Positions 46,211-55,627 of a stretch of DNA of 64,000 nucleotides are shown here, one piece after another (position 1 is the first letter of the stretch; every line of letters starts with the position of its first letter). The notes under the pieces are model-generated. The model saw nothing but the letters and a program-made list of their open reading frames with translations. It was not told the origin of the DNA and ran no database searches. A program made the position numbers and the translations under genes. Source of the DNA: Paucibacter sp. KBW04 (GTDB lineage: Bacteria > Pseudomonadota > Gammaproteobacteria > Burkholderiales > Burkholderiaceae_C); contig NZ_QAJN01000001.1 of NCBI RefSeq assembly GCF_003852425.1, positions 633,987-697,986 of the forward strand, in the 5' to 3' direction.

Positions 46211-47500
46211 TTAGACCGTGTTGAACTCAAGACTGACCCGCGTGCCTTGCGCATCGGTGTGCAGTGACAGCTGGGCACCCAGGGCTTCTTGCGCCACATT
46301 CTTGGCAATGTAGCCGCCGATGCCGATATGCCCAAGGCTTTGCTTGCTGCTGTAGAAGGGCTCAAACAGGCGCAGCGCCTGTTGCGCGTCCATGCCTGGG
46401 CCTTGGTCCTGCACATGGATGAAGCACTGCTTGCCCTGCTGCTCCAGCGCGATATGGACCTTGGGCGGCGCTGCACTGCTGCGCGCATGGGCCAGCACAT
46501 TGTCCAGCAGCTCGCTGATGACCGTGTGCAAGCCACTTGGGTCCAGCTCCAGGCACAGGTCTTGGGGGCCGCTCAGGCGGATCTCCAGGCTGTCGCCAAA
46601 ACTCTCGGCGATATAGCCCAGCTCCTCCAGCACCGGGGTGCTTTGTCTGGGGCTGGACAGGGCCGCGGCCGAAATTTGTTTGAGCCGTTTGACGATGCGG
46701 GCGGACTTGTGGGCCTGCTGCTCGATTAGCTGCACCGTCTCTTGCAGATCGGGGGCCAGCTCGGCCAGTTCGGCGGGGTTGCTGAGCAAGTCGCTGAGCG
46801 CGCCGCAGGCCGAGATCTGCACACCCAGCGGGGTGTTGAGCTCGTGCGCCACGCCATTGACCAGGCGGCTCAAGATGGTGGCCTGGCGCTGCTGCATCAG
46901 CTCGCGCTCGGCGCTGAGCAGATCGGCACGCAGGGTTTGCTCGGTCAAGATGGCCAGGATGCGGGTGCACATGGCGCCGGCCACCAAATGGATGAATTTG
47001 CGGTCCAGGGCGTCGAAAGCCTGGTCCAGGCCCAGCACATTGAGCAGGCCTATGGTGTTGCTGCCTTGCTGGATGGGCAGGACGCTGAGCGCCTGAGCCT
47101 GGGGCAGGGCCAGCTCGGGCGGCAGCTTGTCTTGCTCGGCGGCCAGCTCCTTGGGGCCCAGATGGCGGGGAATGCGGCGCTGCCACTGTTCGGCATCGAA
47201 GGGGCTCAAGGCCTCCAGTCGCAGCTCTTGCACTTTTGTTTGATTGCCCTGGGCGGTGATCAAGGCGCAGTGCTGGCCGTAGACGCAGAGCAAGCGCCAG
47301 TTGTTGACGCTGGCGCAGTGCTTCCAGCGCGTGGCCACCACCTTGACCACATCCTCGATGCTGCGGCGGCGCTGGACCTCGTCAATCAGCTGTACCAGCC
47401 CATCAAAGCGGATGCTGCGGTGGGCGTCCATCACCCGCTCGCTGGGGGGCGCGCCAGGGGTGTCGGTCTTGACCGGGGTGTAGCAGTCCTTGCTTTGCAT
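46211..47500 (-). CDS. Soluble GAF-containing histidine kinase
   Basis: 429 aa. An N-terminal GAF-like sensor (about 30-190) precedes the dimerisation helix with H-box VNGVAHELNTPLGV and the ATPase domain (LDNVLAHAR, QDQGPGMD, HIGIGGYIAKNVAQ). The H-box HELNTPLGV is shared with the kinase at 48142, suggesting a common origin or shared partner. ATG 47500 has no strong ribosome site. No membrane span. It likely feeds the hybrid kinase or the response regulator of this operon. Confidence 0.85.
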   Translation of the reverse strand: MQSKDCYTPVKTDTPGAPPSERVMDAHRSIRFDGLVQLIDEVQRRRSIEDVVKVVATRWKHCASVNNWRLLCVYGQHCALITAQGNQTKVQELRLEALSPFDAEQWQRRIPRHLGPKELAAEQDKLPPELALPQAQALSVLPIQQGSNTIGLLNVLGLDQAFDALDRKFIHLVAGAMCTRILAILTEQTLRADLLSAERELMQQRQATILSRLVNGVAHELNTPLGVQISACGALSDLLSNPAELAELAPDLQETVQLIEQQAHKSARIVKRLKQISAAALSSPRQSTPVLEELGYIAESFGDSLEIRLSGPQDLCLELDPSGLHTVISELLDNVLAHARSSAAPPKVHIALEQQGKQCFIHVQDQGPGMDAQQALRLFEPFYSSKQSLGHIGIGGYIAKNVAQEALGAQLSLHTDAQGTRVSLEFNTV

Positions 47501-47522
47501 GGGCGGCAATCGGCGCTTTCGA

Positions 47523-48089
47523 TCAGGCCTCGACCAAGGCCTTGTACTGCGGGTCCAGGGGCAGGCGCAGGCCGCTGGTGTAGCAGTTGAACATCATGGC
47601 CAGGTCGATGACGCTGAGCAACTCCTTGATCTCGCTGTCGGAAAAACCAGCGTCCGCCAGGGCCTGGAACTCGGCGTCACTGACCGCATTGGCGTCGCGG
47701 GCCATCTTGTCGGCAAACTGCAGGGCGACGCGGTGCGAAGGCGGCAGAGGCACGGCGCTGTTCGGGTCCAGAATGGTGACGAGGTCGTGGTAGCTCAGGG
47801 TGGGATCCAGCTGCAGGGCCGAATGGGCATGGCAGGCGCTGCAGTACTCGGCGCCATTGATGCGGGAGACCACGAACACCGCCATTTCCTTGAGCACATG
47901 GGGCAGTTCGCCCTCCAGCAGGCAGCCGCGGGTCTTCTCCCAATAGGCTTTGATCAAGGTGGGGTTGTGGCCCAGGCTGGTCATCCAGATCGGCGGTTCG
48001 GCCGCACCGCTCAGGCGCAGGAACTCGTCGTAAACCTCGCGGGTGCCAGGGCTGGCTTGCTCGTAGCTGGTCAGGGTATAGCGTTCCAT
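47523..48089 (-). CDS. AhpD-like / carboxymuconolactone decarboxylase family protein
   Basis: 188 aa. The core GAEYCSACHAHSALQ gives the C-x2-C-x-H redox site of AhpD-type alkylhydroperoxidases, with upstream helix VLKEMAVFVVSRINGAEYC. ATG 48089 follows GGAGTG. It is placed between two histidine-kinase genes on the same strand, which is unusual. A redox-sensing or peroxide-removing job tied to the signalling proteins is possible. It could also be a peroxidase-related enzyme of unknown substrate. Confidence 0.85.
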   Translation of the reverse strand: MERYTLTSYEQASPGTREVYDEFLRLSGAAEPPIWMTSLGHNPTLIKAYWEKTRGCLLEGELPHVLKEMAVFVVSRINGAEYCSACHAHSALQLDPTLSYHDLVTILDPNSAVPLPPSHRVALQFADKMARDANAVSDAEFQALADAGFSDSEIKELLSVIDLAMMFNCYTSGLRLPLDPQYKALVEA

Positions 48090-48141
48090 TGAGAATCACT
48101 CCGGGTTGAGGAATCGTGAGATGGGGTGGCTCGCTGAGGAG

Positions 48142-48936
48142 TCACGTCGCTTGAAAAACCTTGGTTGGTAGCTCGAAGCTGAATTGCGCGCCTTGGCTGG
48201 AAGGCAAGACCTGCATGCGGCCGCCCAACTTCTTGCTGACCAAGTCCTGGACGATGCCCATGCCCAGGCCTTGATGACCTTGGCCCAGGCGGGTGCTGAA
48301 GCCGTTGTTGAACAAGGACTGGCGGGCCTGCTCGCTCAGGCCCACGCCGTCGTCGGCATAGCGCAGATAAAGATTGGCGTTAGGCAGCAGACTGGCCTCG
48401 ATGCGAATCTGGCCGCCCTTGCGTCCCTGGAAGCCGTGGGCCACCGAATTGCTGATGAGGTTGCCTATCAACATATGCCAATCGCTGGCCTCGCCCATCA
48501 GGCGCAGATTGGGGGCGATGTCCAGGCTGATCTGCAGGTCCACACCGCCGTGGCGAGCGCGTTGCAGGGCGACGACTTGGGCCACCGTCTCGGCCAGATT
48601 CAGTGCGCTGTTCTCGCCTTCCTGGCCGGGCGCGGGGGACATCAGCATCTGAATCGCCAGCTGCACGCTGGCCTGGATCATCTCGTTGGACTCCTGCAAC
48701 TCGGTCAACAGGCCGAGCGCCTTGTGCGGCGGCGGCTGCTGCTGGGCCCCGAGCTGCTGGCTCAATTCCTCGAGCTGCTGTTTTTGCACCGAGTTGGCCA
48801 TCAAGATCACGCCTAGCGGCGTGTTGAGCTCGTGGACAAAGCGTCGCAGCTTTAGCTGGGCGGCGGCGACGCCATCCGCCGCTGCGGGGGGCGAGTTCTG
48901 AGCCTGCGGGCAAGTCGATGGGGCGGGTGTTGGCAT
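48142..48936 (-). CDS. Soluble histidine kinase with HELNTPLGV H-box
   Basis: 264 aa. It has only a short N-terminal lead before the H-box RRFVHELNTPLGVILM, followed by a HATPase_c domain (GNLISNSVAHGF, DDGVGLSE, GLGMGIVQDLV). No sensor or membrane span, so input must come from a partner protein, most likely the DUF3369-like regulator just upstream. In the same operon as the GAF kinase and the hybrid kinase. Confidence 0.83.
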   Translation of the reverse strand: MPTPAPSTCPQAQNSPPAAADGVAAAQLKLRRFVHELNTPLGVILMANSVQKQQLEELSQQLGAQQQPPPHKALGLLTELQESNEMIQASVQLAIQMLMSPAPGQEGENSALNLAETVAQVVALQRARHGGVDLQISLDIAPNLRLMGEASDWHMLIGNLISNSVAHGFQGRKGGQIRIEASLLPNANLYLRYADDGVGLSEQARQSLFNNGFSTRLGQGHQGLGMGIVQDLVSKKLGGRMQVLPSSQGAQFSFELPTKVFQAT

Positions 48937-48977
48937 GTCGTCTGGTCAGGGCGGTCTTGCGGCCGGTGGTCCGTCGG

Positions 48978-49817
48978 TCAGAGCGAGCAGCGCGTCAGGG
49001 CTGCCCCTGCACTATCGGCAAGAAGGTTGAGCACATAAAGCTCGGCTTCGCTCAGCGCCGTTTTCTCTTGCAGGCTCAGCAGGCAAGGCGCTTGTGCGTG
49101 GGGCAGGGCCAGCAGCTGATAGCCCTCGGCGGCCAACGCAATCCCCGGTGCGGCTTGGGCTTCGGCAAACCGGGCGATGACGCTCTCGGGGGGCGGGCCT
49201 GCCTCGCCTTGCTGCGCGGCCGCTGGGCCTTGGGGCGAGCCCCACCACAGAGTGCCGCTCTTGAACAACTCCAGCTGCATGAAGTGCCGCAGCAGGCATT
49301 CCGCCAGGGCGGCCTTGTCTGGGGCGGCAAACATTTCCCGATTCAAATGGCCCATGGCCTCCAGCCCAGCGCGGTTGTGGCCGATGGCGTAGATCTGCTT
49401 GAAGTTGCGCACGCTGGACATCACGGCGGTGAAGAGCTTGGCCGCCGTGAGCTCGGTCTTTTCCTTGTAGTCGTTGATGTCGTACTCGACCATCACGCTG
49501 CGCTCGGGGGCCTGGCCGGGCTGGCCGGTGCGCAAAATAATCCGCACCAGGGAGTTCTTGGCCACCTCGCGGATGTGCTTGACCAGATCCAGGCCCGCGC
49601 GCTCGCTCTCCATCACCACGTCGAGCAGGATGACGGCGATATCGGGATGGCGTTCCAGCTGTTCCTTGGCATCGGCCGAGGACATGGCGCTGATCAGCTG
49701 GCTGGAGCGGCCTTCGACCGAGAAATTGCGCAGGGCAAGCTTTGTGACCTGGTGAATGGCCGGTTCATCGTCCACCACCAGAATCTTCCAAACTGCTTCG
49801 GTCGCTGCATCTGCCAC
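48978..49817 (-). CDS. Response regulator with DUF3369-like output domain
   Basis: 279 aa. The receiver domain (about 11-135) has acidic DDE, phosphoacceptor Asp in AVILLDVVMESERAG and the later Lys in NDYKEKTEL. The C-terminal half (KLFTAVMSSVRNFKQIYAIGHNRAGLEAMG...) resembles DUF3369/GAF-like output regions. There is no DNA-binding domain. The start is GTG 49817, 8 bases after GGAGG. It heads the five-gene signalling operon and probably passes phosphate or a signal to the kinases. Confidence 0.83.
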   Translation of the reverse strand: MADAATEAVWKILVVDDEPAIHQVTKLALRNFSVEGRSSQLISAMSSADAKEQLERHPDIAVILLDVVMESERAGLDLVKHIREVAKNSLVRIILRTGQPGQAPERSVMVEYDINDYKEKTELTAAKLFTAVMSSVRNFKQIYAIGHNRAGLEAMGHLNREMFAAPDKAALAECLLRHFMQLELFKSGTLWWGSPQGPAAAQQGEAGPPPESVIARFAEAQAAPGIALAAEGYQLLALPHAQAPCLLSLQEKTALSEAELYVLNLLADSAGAALTRCSL

Positions 49818-50034
49818 GCTTGCTTCCTCCGGCTGACTGATCCATTAGCTCTAGGGCAAAGTCTGCCATAGCAAGAAGGGATTAGGGGCGAGACTTTGCA
49901 GGCATCGCGCTAAAGCAGGTCGCAGTTGGCGGCTTTGCCCAGGAATGGGGCAGGGCGGGCATGGCTTGCCGAAATCTGTGCGGATGGCGCAACAGTCTGG
50001 GCCTGCCGGCCCGTGTTGAGGGCGCAAGAAAAAA

Positions 50035-51341
50035 GGTTCTTCACGGATTCCCGGGGAAGGCTGAACGGATCTTGAGGAAGAAGTATTCGGTGTCCCGGTA
50101 GCCATAGGCCATGCGCTTGATGACCTTGATGCGGTTGTTGATACCTTCGAGTTGGCCGGTATGCATGGGCCAGCGCACGCGTGAGACGATGCCGCGCCAA
50201 TAGGGTTGCAGCGTTCTGGCGAAGCGCTGCAGCGCCGGGATAGCACTCTGCTCGGCATGTGCCAGCCACTGCTTCCAACGACGGCGCCACTCCCAGGCCG
50301 TGGGCGCAGTCCACAGGGCCCTGAGCTGCTCCTTCATCAGGTAGCTCGTCATCAACGGCGCATTGACAGCCAACACTTCATCAAGACGGACTTGCTCGGT
50401 GTCGCTGAGCGATTTGCGGTTGCGTAGCAGCAGCCAGTGCGCCTGCTTGACCACGCGCCTGGCGGGTTTGTCTTGACGCAGTTGATTGGCCGCGTCCACG
50501 CGCACGCGGCTGATGACCTCGCGGCCGTACTTGGCAACGACATGGAAGAGGTCATAGACCACGCGAGCCTTGGCGCAATGCCTGCGCACCTCAAGGTCGA
50601 ACGCGCTATTCATGTCCATGGCAACCGCTTCGATGCGTGTGCAGCCTGCCTTACCCAGCTCCTCGAAGAACGGGCGCACGGACTTGCGGCTGCGCCCCTC
50701 GGCCACCCACAGCACGCGACGCGTGTCGGCATCCAGGATGACACTGGCGTAGCGATGGCCCTTGAAGAGCGCGAACTCGTCCATCACCAGACGCCTGGGC
50801 TGCGCTGGGGGCAAGGCATCCACCTGGGCCTGCATGCGTTGGCGGTCCAACTCCCGCACGGTGCTCCAGTGCAGCCCGAAGAGTTCAGCCACATGCGCGA
50901 TGGGCAGGCGTGCGCAGCAGGCCGAAGCCGCCTGCGCAAGGCGCTGAGTGAGTCGGGCATATCGTGCAAGCCAAGGCACATGCTGGACGCGCTGGCCGCA
51001 GTCGGGGCAGGCGACTCGGCACAGGTGCACTTCCAGTGTCACGGGATAGCCCAGCATCGGCAGATCGCGCACGCGGCGACACAGTCGCTCGTGGACTTGA
51101 TCGCATGCTCGACAGCAGTGCCCGCATTGCATGGCCTGCGCGGTCTGAGCTTCAAGCTGAATCCGCACCTCTTGGGCTTGCAGCTTCAACTCAACAACGC
51201 GGAATCCCTCCCAGAACGGGAGCCAGCTTGTATCCTTGTGCATAGAGCGGTGCTCTCGAAGATTGATGATTGGTCGCACAACCATCTTCTCCGAGCGTCA
51301 CCGCTCTACCTACTTGCGGTCCCGCAATTCCGCGAAGAACC
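50035..51341 (-). mobile_element. ISL3-family insertion sequence, complete (1,307 bp)
   Basis: Imperfect terminal inverted repeats start GGTTCTTCACGGATTCCCGG (left) and GGTTCTTCGCGGAATTGCGG (right, complement). An 8-bp target duplication AGAAAAAA lies on both sides (50027-50034 and 51342-51349). Size, 8-bp duplication and transposase type fit ISL3. The perfect duplication and open transposase suggest a fairly recent, possibly active insertion. Confidence 0.92.
50041..51243 (-). CDS. ISL3-family transposase
   Basis: 400 aa from ATG 51243; a start 14 codons earlier (51285, with GGAG close by) is possible. It has N-terminal zinc-finger Cys (CGHCCRACDQVHERLCRR, CPDCGQR), helix-turn-helix region, and the DDE-type catalytic domain (RRLVMDEFALFKGHRYASVILD, VAMDMNSAFDLEVRRH, and the distal Glu in HTGQLEGINNRIKVIKRMAYGYRD). 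The reading frame is intact. The stop codon lies inside the left inverted repeat. Confidence 0.93.
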   Translation of the reverse strand: MHKDTSWLPFWEGFRVVELKLQAQEVRIQLEAQTAQAMQCGHCCRACDQVHERLCRRVRDLPMLGYPVTLEVHLCRVACPDCGQRVQHVPWLARYARLTQRLAQAASACCARLPIAHVAELFGLHWSTVRELDRQRMQAQVDALPPAQPRRLVMDEFALFKGHRYASVILDADTRRVLWVAEGRSRKSVRPFFEELGKAGCTRIEAVAMDMNSAFDLEVRRHCAKARVVYDLFHVVAKYGREVISRVRVDAANQLRQDKPARRVVKQAHWLLLRNRKSLSDTEQVRLDEVLAVNAPLMTSYLMKEQLRALWTAPTAWEWRRRWKQWLAHAEQSAIPALQRFARTLQPYWRGIVSRVRWPMHTGQLEGINNRIKVIKRMAYGYRDTEYFFLKIRSAFPGNP

Positions 51342-51343
51342 AG

Positions 51344-51380
51344 AAAAAAGGCCTGACGCATCCTGTCGATGCATCAGGCC
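51344..51380 (-). terminator. Intrinsic terminator of the fumarase gene
   Basis: On the minus strand a 12-bp stem (GGCCTGATGCAT / ATGCGTCAGGCC, one mismatch, 7-base loop) is followed by TTTTTTCT. The ISL3 element sits directly after this T-tract, and its target duplication includes the tract. Confidence 0.88.
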
Positions 51381-51431
51381 CCTGGCCCAAGCCCGTTTTA
51401 TCGGGGCTTGGAAAGTTGGCTGAATTTGAAT

Positions 51432-52979
51432 TTAAGCGCTGGCGATGGGAATGCTCAGCGACTTGCCCGAGGCAATGCGCTCCTTCCACTCGGCCGGGCC
51501 GGTGATGTGAGCGCTGGTGCCACCGGCGTCCACCGCCACGGTGACGGGCATGTCTACCACATCGAACTCGTAAATCGCTTCCATGCCCAGATCGGCAAAA
51601 CCGACCACGGGCGCGGCCTTGATGGCCTTGGAGACCAGATAGGCGGCTCCGCCCACGGCCATCAGATAGGCCGAGCCATTGTCCTTGATGGCTTCGATGG
51701 CGACGGGGCCGCGCTCGGCCTTGCCCACCATGGCGATCAGGCCGGTCTTCTCCAGCATCATGCGGGTGAAGCCGTCCATACGGGTGGCGGTGGTCGGGCC
51801 GGCCGGGCCCACGACTTCCTCACGCACCGGATCGACCGGGCCCACGTAATAGATGACGCGGTTGCTGAAGTCCACCGGCAGTTTCTCGCCCTTGGCCAAC
51901 ATATCGGCGATGCGCTTGTGCGCGGCGTCACGGCCGGTCAGCATCTTGCCGTTCAGCAGCAAGGTGTCGCCCGGTTTCCAGCTGGCGACCTCGGCCTTGG
52001 TCAGGGTGTTGAGGTCGACTCGGCGGCTCTTGTTGTAGTCCGGCGCCCACTTCACATCGGGCCACAGATCCAGGCTGGGCGGGGTCATGAAGGCCGGGCC
52101 CGAGCCGTCCAGCACGAAGTGACCGTGGCGGGTGGCGGCGCAGTTAGGAATCATGGCCACGGGCTTGGAGGCGGCGTGGGTGGGGTAGGTCTTGATCTTG
52201 ATGTCCAGCACCGTGGTCAGGCCGCCCAGACCTTGGGCGCCAATACCCAGGGCATTGACCTTCTCGTACAGCTCGATACGCAGCTCTTCGAGCTTGTTTT
52301 GCGGGCCGCGTTCCAGCAGCTCGTACATATCGATGTCTTCCATCAGGGCTTCTTTGGCCATCAGCATGGCTTTTTCGGCCGTGCCGCCAACGCCCAGACC
52401 CAGCATGCCCGGCGGGCACCAGCCCGCGCCCATCAGAGGCACGGTCTTGAGCACCCAGTCCACCAGGTTGTCACTGGGGTTCATCATCACGAACTTGCTC
52501 TTGTTTTCGGAGCCGCCGCCCTTGGCCGCCACCATCACGTCGATGGTGTTGCCGGGCACGATGCTGACGCTGATGACCGCCGGAGTGTTGTCCTTGGTGT
52601 TCTTGCGCTCAAAGATGGGGTCATTCAAGACCGAGGCGCGCAGCTTGTTGTCGGCATTGTTGTAAGCCTGGCGCACGCCTTCGTTGACGGCGTCTTCCAG
52701 CGAGCCAGGGAAGCCTTCCAGGCGCACATTCATGCCAATCTTCAGGAAGACATTGACGATGCCGGTGTCCTGGCAGATGGGGCGGCGGCCCTCGGCGCAC
52801 ATTTTGGAGTTAGTCAGGATCTGTGCGATCGCGTCCTTGGCGGCGGCGCTTTGCTCGCGCTCATAGGCGCGGGCCAGATGCTGGATGTAGTCGGCCGGGT
52901 GGTAGTAGCTGATGTACTGCAGGGCGGCAGCCACGCTTTCAACGAGGTCGGCGTAGCGGATGGGGGTGGAAGTGCTCAT
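51432..52979 (-). CDS. fumA: Fumarate hydratase class I
   Basis: 515 aa [4Fe-4S] enzyme converting fumarate to malate in the TCA cycle. Cys ligand segments are RRPICQDTGI, GAGWCPPGMLG and IPNCAATRHGHF. KGGGSENKSKF and GLGGLTTVLDIKIKTYPTHAASKP are typical of the alpha part, and KLPVDFSNRVIYYVGPVDPV of the fused beta part. Length matches single-chain class I fumarases. Oxygen-sensitive enzymes of this class are common in Burkholderiales. Confidence 0.95.
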   Translation of the reverse strand: MSTSTPIRYADLVESVAAALQYISYYHPADYIQHLARAYEREQSAAAKDAIAQILTNSKMCAEGRRPICQDTGIVNVFLKIGMNVRLEGFPGSLEDAVNEGVRQAYNNADNKLRASVLNDPIFERKNTKDNTPAVISVSIVPGNTIDVMVAAKGGGSENKSKFVMMNPSDNLVDWVLKTVPLMGAGWCPPGMLGLGVGGTAEKAMLMAKEALMEDIDMYELLERGPQNKLEELRIELYEKVNALGIGAQGLGGLTTVLDIKIKTYPTHAASKPVAMIPNCAATRHGHFVLDGSGPAFMTPPSLDLWPDVKWAPDYNKSRRVDLNTLTKAEVASWKPGDTLLLNGKMLTGRDAAHKRIADMLAKGEKLPVDFSNRVIYYVGPVDPVREEVVGPAGPTTATRMDGFTRMMLEKTGLIAMVGKAERGPVAIEAIKDNGSAYLMAVGGAAYLVSKAIKAAPVVGFADLGMEAIYEFDVVDMPVTVAVDAGGTSAHITGPAEWKERIASGKSLSIPIASA

Positions 52980-53411
52980 GATGGGCTGGCTTTGGCTGGA
53001 GGCCGTTGCTGGAGGAAAAGATGGCGACGGCCGCGCGCAGCCGCAAAAGCAGCAGCGCGCACGGCCAGGCTCAAACTCTGGGACGCTGCCTCGCAGTTTA
53101 CTGAATCGTGCGGGCGCCTTGGCGTTGGCGGCGAGTTGGCGCCACTAGCCCGGGCAGGATTTGGTGCGACTTTTTGCGCTCGGTGGGCCGATGAGTCCGC
53201 CCTAGGTTTCGGCGCCGATGCCAGCAAACACCGCTTTGATCAAGGATTATGTGATTTTTCGCAAACTCTTGGCGATTCCCTGAGATTGCGCAGATGTCAT
53301 GTCAAGTTGGCGTTAGGGTTGTCGATAGACTCGGGGTGCATCGGCCGAGTTTCCGAGAGCCCGGGGTCGGCAGAGGTGAATCAAACCCATCACAGCAAGG
53401 ACATGGCCATC
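52980..53411. other. Intergenic region between fumarase and the Cache-domain gene
   Basis: 432 bases between diverging genes. It holds the possible FliA promoter at 53302-53328. An open frame runs through it on the plus strand but has no ribosome site or recognisable product. Nothing else was seen. Confidence 0.55.
53302..53328 (+). promoter_or_regulatory. Candidate FliA (sigma-28) promoter
   Basis: TCAAGTTG-N11-GTCGATAG resembles the flagellar/chemotaxis consensus TAAAGTTT-N11-GCCGATAA with correct spacing and four mismatches in 16. It lies 84 bases before the Cache-domain gene, which is followed by a chemoreceptor, so a chemotaxis sigma factor makes sense. Confidence 0.45.
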
Positions 53412-53939
53412 ATGAAGTCTGCTTACGTTTCGAGTTCTGTTTCCCTCAACAAACGGCAAGAAAAGGCGCTCGCCTCTTCCGCTGCGGCCTTGGCCTTGGC
53501 GCTGGCCGTCGGTGCCCTGGGGCTGCTGCCGTCCAGCAGCCATGCCGCCGATGGCGGCGCCACCCCTGAGCAGGCAACTAGCATGGTCAAAAAGGGCGTG
53601 GCCTTTATCAAGGCCAATGGCAAGGACAAGGGCTATGCCGAGATTTCCAATAAGGCCGGCCAGTTCATCTACCAGGACTTGTATCTGGTGGTTTACGGCC
53701 TGGACGGCACGGTGCGTGCCCACGGGGCCAATGCCAAGATGGTGGGCAAGAACTTGATCGAACTCAAGGACGTGGACGGCAAGGCCTTCGTCAAGGAACG
53801 GGTGGAGATGGCGCAAAGCAAGGCCAACTTCTGGCAGGACTACAAGTTCACCAATCCCGAGACCAAGAAGATCGAGCCCAAGAGCATGTATTGCGAGAAG
53901 CTGGACGACAGCGTGGTTTGCGGCGGCATCTACAAGTAA
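53412..53939 (+). CDS. Secreted single-Cache-domain protein
   Basis: 175 aa. A long signal peptide (ending PSSSHAADG) precedes one Cache_2-type domain: TSMVKKGVAFIKANGKDKGYAEISNK, IYQDLYLVVYGLDGTVRAHGANAKMVGKNLIELKDVDGKAFV, ending CEKLDDSVVCGG, a possible disulfide. ATG 53412 is taken; ATG 53403 sits too close to AAGGA. Free-standing Cache proteins are often found beside chemoreceptors or kinases. It may bind a small ligand and present it to the next gene's chemoreceptor. Confidence 0.85.
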   Translation: MKSAYVSSSVSLNKRQEKALASSAAALALALAVGALGLLPSSSHAADGGATPEQATSMVKKGVAFIKANGKDKGYAEISNKAGQFIYQDLYLVVYGLDGTVRAHGANAKMVGKNLIELKDVDGKAFVKERVEMAQSKANFWQDYKFTNPETKKIEPKSMYCEKLDDSVVCGGIYK

Positions 53940-54008
53940 GCCTCTGGACACCGAGTGGCCGCTGTGCCTTATCTTTGTGTTCGATCACTGCAATAGCTGG
54001 GCCGGTTT

Positions 54009-55550
54009 ATGAAACTTGCGACAAAGCTTTTGGCCGCCCCTTTGCTGACCGCGGTGCTGGTGTTCTCTGTTGGGGAGATCCAGTCCCTGGTCATAGGGCG
54101 GGCTGCGGCGGAGAACCGCCAGAGCTTTCTGGCCCAGCAGCAGACGGTTCACACCCTGGAGGCGGCGCGGGAAAAAATGGCCACTTTGCACGCCGGGGTG
54201 TACCGCAATCTGGCGCTCGCTGCCTCCCTGGATGAGGCGCAGTTTGTGCAGCACCGCAAGGATCTGGCTCAGCAGGTGGGGCAGGTCAAAAGCAGCTTGC
54301 TCGGCTTGGCCCAACGCCAGGACTTGGATGAGGACTTGCGCAAGGCAGCAGCCAAGCTTGGCGAGGTGTTGGACAAATACCTGAAAAACGCCGACTCGGC
54401 GCTGGACATGGCCTCGGTGGATGCCAACACCGGAGTGGCCGCCATGCAAAACGGGGACAGCTCGTTTGCCGATCTGTCCAAACAGATGAGCGCCTTGCTT
54501 GCTCAGGAGGAGGCCGATGCGGCGCGCAACACCGCCCAGGCCGATAGCAGTACCCAGCGCATCGTCTGGGGCTTGTCGGCCCTGGGGCTGCTCTGCGCTG
54601 CGCTGGCGGTGATGGGGTCATGGCTGATGCAGCGCTCGATGGTGGCGGAGTTGAAGCGGGCGGTCAGCCTGGCCGGTGAGGTGGCGCGCGGCAATCTGTC
54701 CATACGCGCCGACAGCGAGCGTGCCGATGAATTGGGTGAGCTGATCCGCGCACTGGGCGCGATGACCGTGCAGTTGGAGAGTTCGCTGCGCTCGGTCTTG
54801 GATTCGTCCGACTCCATCCGCAGCGCCAGCGGCGAGATCGCGCTGGGCAATCAAGACCTGAGTCTGCGCACCGAGCAGACCGCTTCCAATCTGCAAAGAG
54901 CCTCCTCCTCGATCGAGCAACTGGTGGCGGCCTTGAAAGCGTCGGCCGACTCGGCGGGCGAGGCCAATCGCATGGCTGTCTCGGCCGGCGAGGTGGCGGC
55001 GCGCGGCGGCCAGGTGGTGTCCCAGGTGGTTCACACCATGGAGGACATCAATAGCAGCTCGCGCCAGATCGGCGACATCATCGGCGTGATCGACAGCATC
55101 GCCTTCCAGACCAATATCCTGGCGCTGAACGCGGCGGTGGAAGCGGCCCGCGCGGGCGAGCAAGGGCGCGGCTTTGCGGTGGTGGCGTCCGAGGTGAGGG
55201 CGCTGGCCCAGCGCAGTGCGCAGGCGGCACGCGAGATCAAGACCCTGATCAATGCCTCGGTGGAGAAGGTGGAGGGCGGCAGTCGCTTGGTGGCTGACGC
55301 CGGCCGCACCATGAGCGAGATCGTGGGCAGTGTGGAGCGGGTCACCGGCATCATTGGCGAGATTTCTGCCGCTCTGGATTCACAGTCCTCCGGCATCGGC
55401 GAGGTCAATACCTCGGTGCTGGAAGTGGACCAGATGACGCAGCAGAACGCGGCCCTGGTGGAGCAGTCCGCCGCCGCCGCGGAGAGCCTCAAGGAGCAGG
55501 TGGGCAAACTGGCCGACGTGGCCCATACCTTCCGCTTGTCGGGCCCCTGA
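54009..55550 (+). CDS. Methyl-accepting chemotaxis protein
   Basis: 513 aa. N-terminal span (about 7-27), periplasmic four-helix-type domain (about 30-180: [23 protein letters not shown]...), second span (about 185-205), HAMP (about 207-258), and a signalling domain with hairpin tip [37 protein letters not shown]. The C-terminus has no CheR-docking pentapeptide. It is probably co-transcribed with the Cache gene before it. A strong bidirectional terminator follows. Confidence 0.93.
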   Translation: MKLATKLLAAPLLTAVLVFSVGEIQSLVIGRAAAENRQSFLAQQQTVHTLEAAREKMATLHAGVYRNLALAASLDEAQFVQHRKDLAQQVGQVKSSLLGLAQRQDLDEDLRKAAAKLGEVLDKYLKNADSALDMASVDANTGVAAMQNGDSSFADLSKQMSALLAQEEADAARNTAQADSSTQRIVWGLSALGLLCAALAVMGSWLMQRSMVAELKRAVSLAGEVARGNLSIRADSERADELGELIRALGAMTVQLESSLRSVLDSSDSIRSASGEIALGNQDLSLRTEQTASNLQRASSSIEQLVAALKASADSAGEANRMAVSAGEVAARGGQVVSQVVHTMEDINSSSRQIGDIIGVIDSIAFQTNILALNAAVEAARAGEQGRGFAVVASEVRALAQRSAQAAREIKTLINASVEKVEGGSRLVADAGRTMSEIVGSVERVTGIIGEISAALDSQSSGIGEVNTSVLEVDQMTQQNAALVEQSAAAAESLKEQVGKLADVAHTFRLSGP

Positions 55551-55578
55551 ACCCTGGCAGACCAAGATCGTAGGCAAG

Positions 55579-55606
55579 AAAAAAGCGGGCCCGAGCCCGC
55601 TTTTTT
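55579..55606. terminator. Bidirectional intrinsic terminator
   Basis: A perfect 12-bp stem, AAAAAAGCGGGC / GCCCGCTTTTTT, with loop CCGA. It works in both directions, between the chemoreceptor (plus) and the UPF0114 gene (minus). Confidence 0.92.
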
Positions 55607-55627
55607 GTTTGTGCCTGTGTCGAGTCC

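Noticed and set aside
51369-53411. Long plus-strand frame leading into the Cache-domain gene
   Set aside because: It runs antisense to fumarase and has no ribosome site; only the part from 53412 is a real gene.
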